Assembly: GCA_021767525.1 (NCBI GenBank)
Contig: JAASTF010000193.1
Location: 1 to 6,258 of the forward strand
Direction: 5' to 3'
DNA length: 6,258 nucleotides
Source: Paracoccaceae bacterium
Lineage (GTDB): Bacteria; Pseudomonadota; Alphaproteobacteria; Rhodobacterales; Rhodobacteraceae
The notes under the pieces were generated by a model. It was not told the DNA's origin. It saw only the letters and a program-made list of their open reading frames with translations, and ran no database searches. A program made the position numbers and the translations under genes. Below, piece after piece: positions 6,189-6,258 of the stretch; the first letter of the stretch is position 1, and every line of letters begins with the position of its first letter.

Positions 6189-6258
6189 ATGCAAGACCAG
6201 CGGGCAGAGGTGGAATGGCGGGACGGCGCGGTGCCGGTTTCGACCCGCTTCGACGACC
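6189..6258 (+). CDS. mnmD: MnmD, tRNA 5-aminomethyl-2-thiouridine(34) methyltransferase, N-terminal fragment
   Basis: Twenty-three codons from an ATG with a well-placed ribosome binding site (AAGGGA, 6176-6181) run off the right edge. The peptide contains VEWRDGAVPVSTRFDD, which matches the conserved N-terminus of MnmD/MnmC(m): E. coli MnmC has G-x-PVS-x-x-FDD at the same place, followed by YFS. The family is a SAM-dependent methyltransferase that completes mnm5(s2)U at the tRNA wobble position. Whether the protein is stand-alone cannot be seen, because only the start is present. The gene is divergent from the FAD oxidoreductase, with 53 bases between the start codons. Identification rests on a short but distinctive motif. 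Confidence 0.78.
   Translation, partial: MQDQRAEVEWRDGAVPVSTRFDD

Overview
The window is GC-rich, protein-dense DNA with strongly G/C-ended codons. Gene content and protein style (a stand-alone MnmD start, classical-length AroC, short ThiE, GTG/ATG overlaps) fit an alphaproteobacterium, most likely of the Rhodobacteraceae. That placement is inference from protein resemblance, not from a marker gene. There are no rRNA, tRNA, CRISPR or insertion-sequence signals, and the region reads as ordinary chromosomal backbone.

Layout. (1) 1-2168, plus strand: a thiamine salvage/assembly operon thiM (5' end cut by the window edge), thiE and thiD, each joined to the next by a 4-base start/stop overlap. 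ThiM phosphorylates the thiazole alcohol, ThiD phosphorylates hydroxymethylpyrimidine to its diphosphate, and ThiE couples the two into thiamine phosphate. (2) 2169-2245: a 77-base gap with a strong 9-bp hairpin lacking a U-tract, which probably separates the thi operon from what follows. (3) 2246-4942, plus strand: aroC (chorismate synthase), an HD-domain phosphohydrolase of the YedJ/YpgQ type, and a ten-helix AEC-family transporter, again with overlapping ends (4 and 8 bases). (4) 4943-5112: a convergent intergenic region with three hairpins, two of which share the arm CATCGCCA. (5) 5113-6135, minus strand: an FAD-dependent oxidoreductase of the DAO/ThiO/MnmC(o) class. (6) 6189-6258, plus strand: the first 23 codons of mnmD, the tRNA wobble-uridine methyltransferase, divergent from the oxidoreductase with only 53 bases between start codons.

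The point most worth following is the last pair. In E. coli, an MnmD-like methyltransferase and a DAO-fold FAD oxidase are fused in one protein, MnmC. Here a stand-alone mnmD start sits head-to-head with a stand-alone DAO-fold gene. The oxidoreductase may therefore be a split MnmC(o) partner rather than the glycine oxidase (ThiO) that the nearby thi genes would suggest. The sequence alone does not settle this. Nothing else in the window looks like a previously undescribed system.
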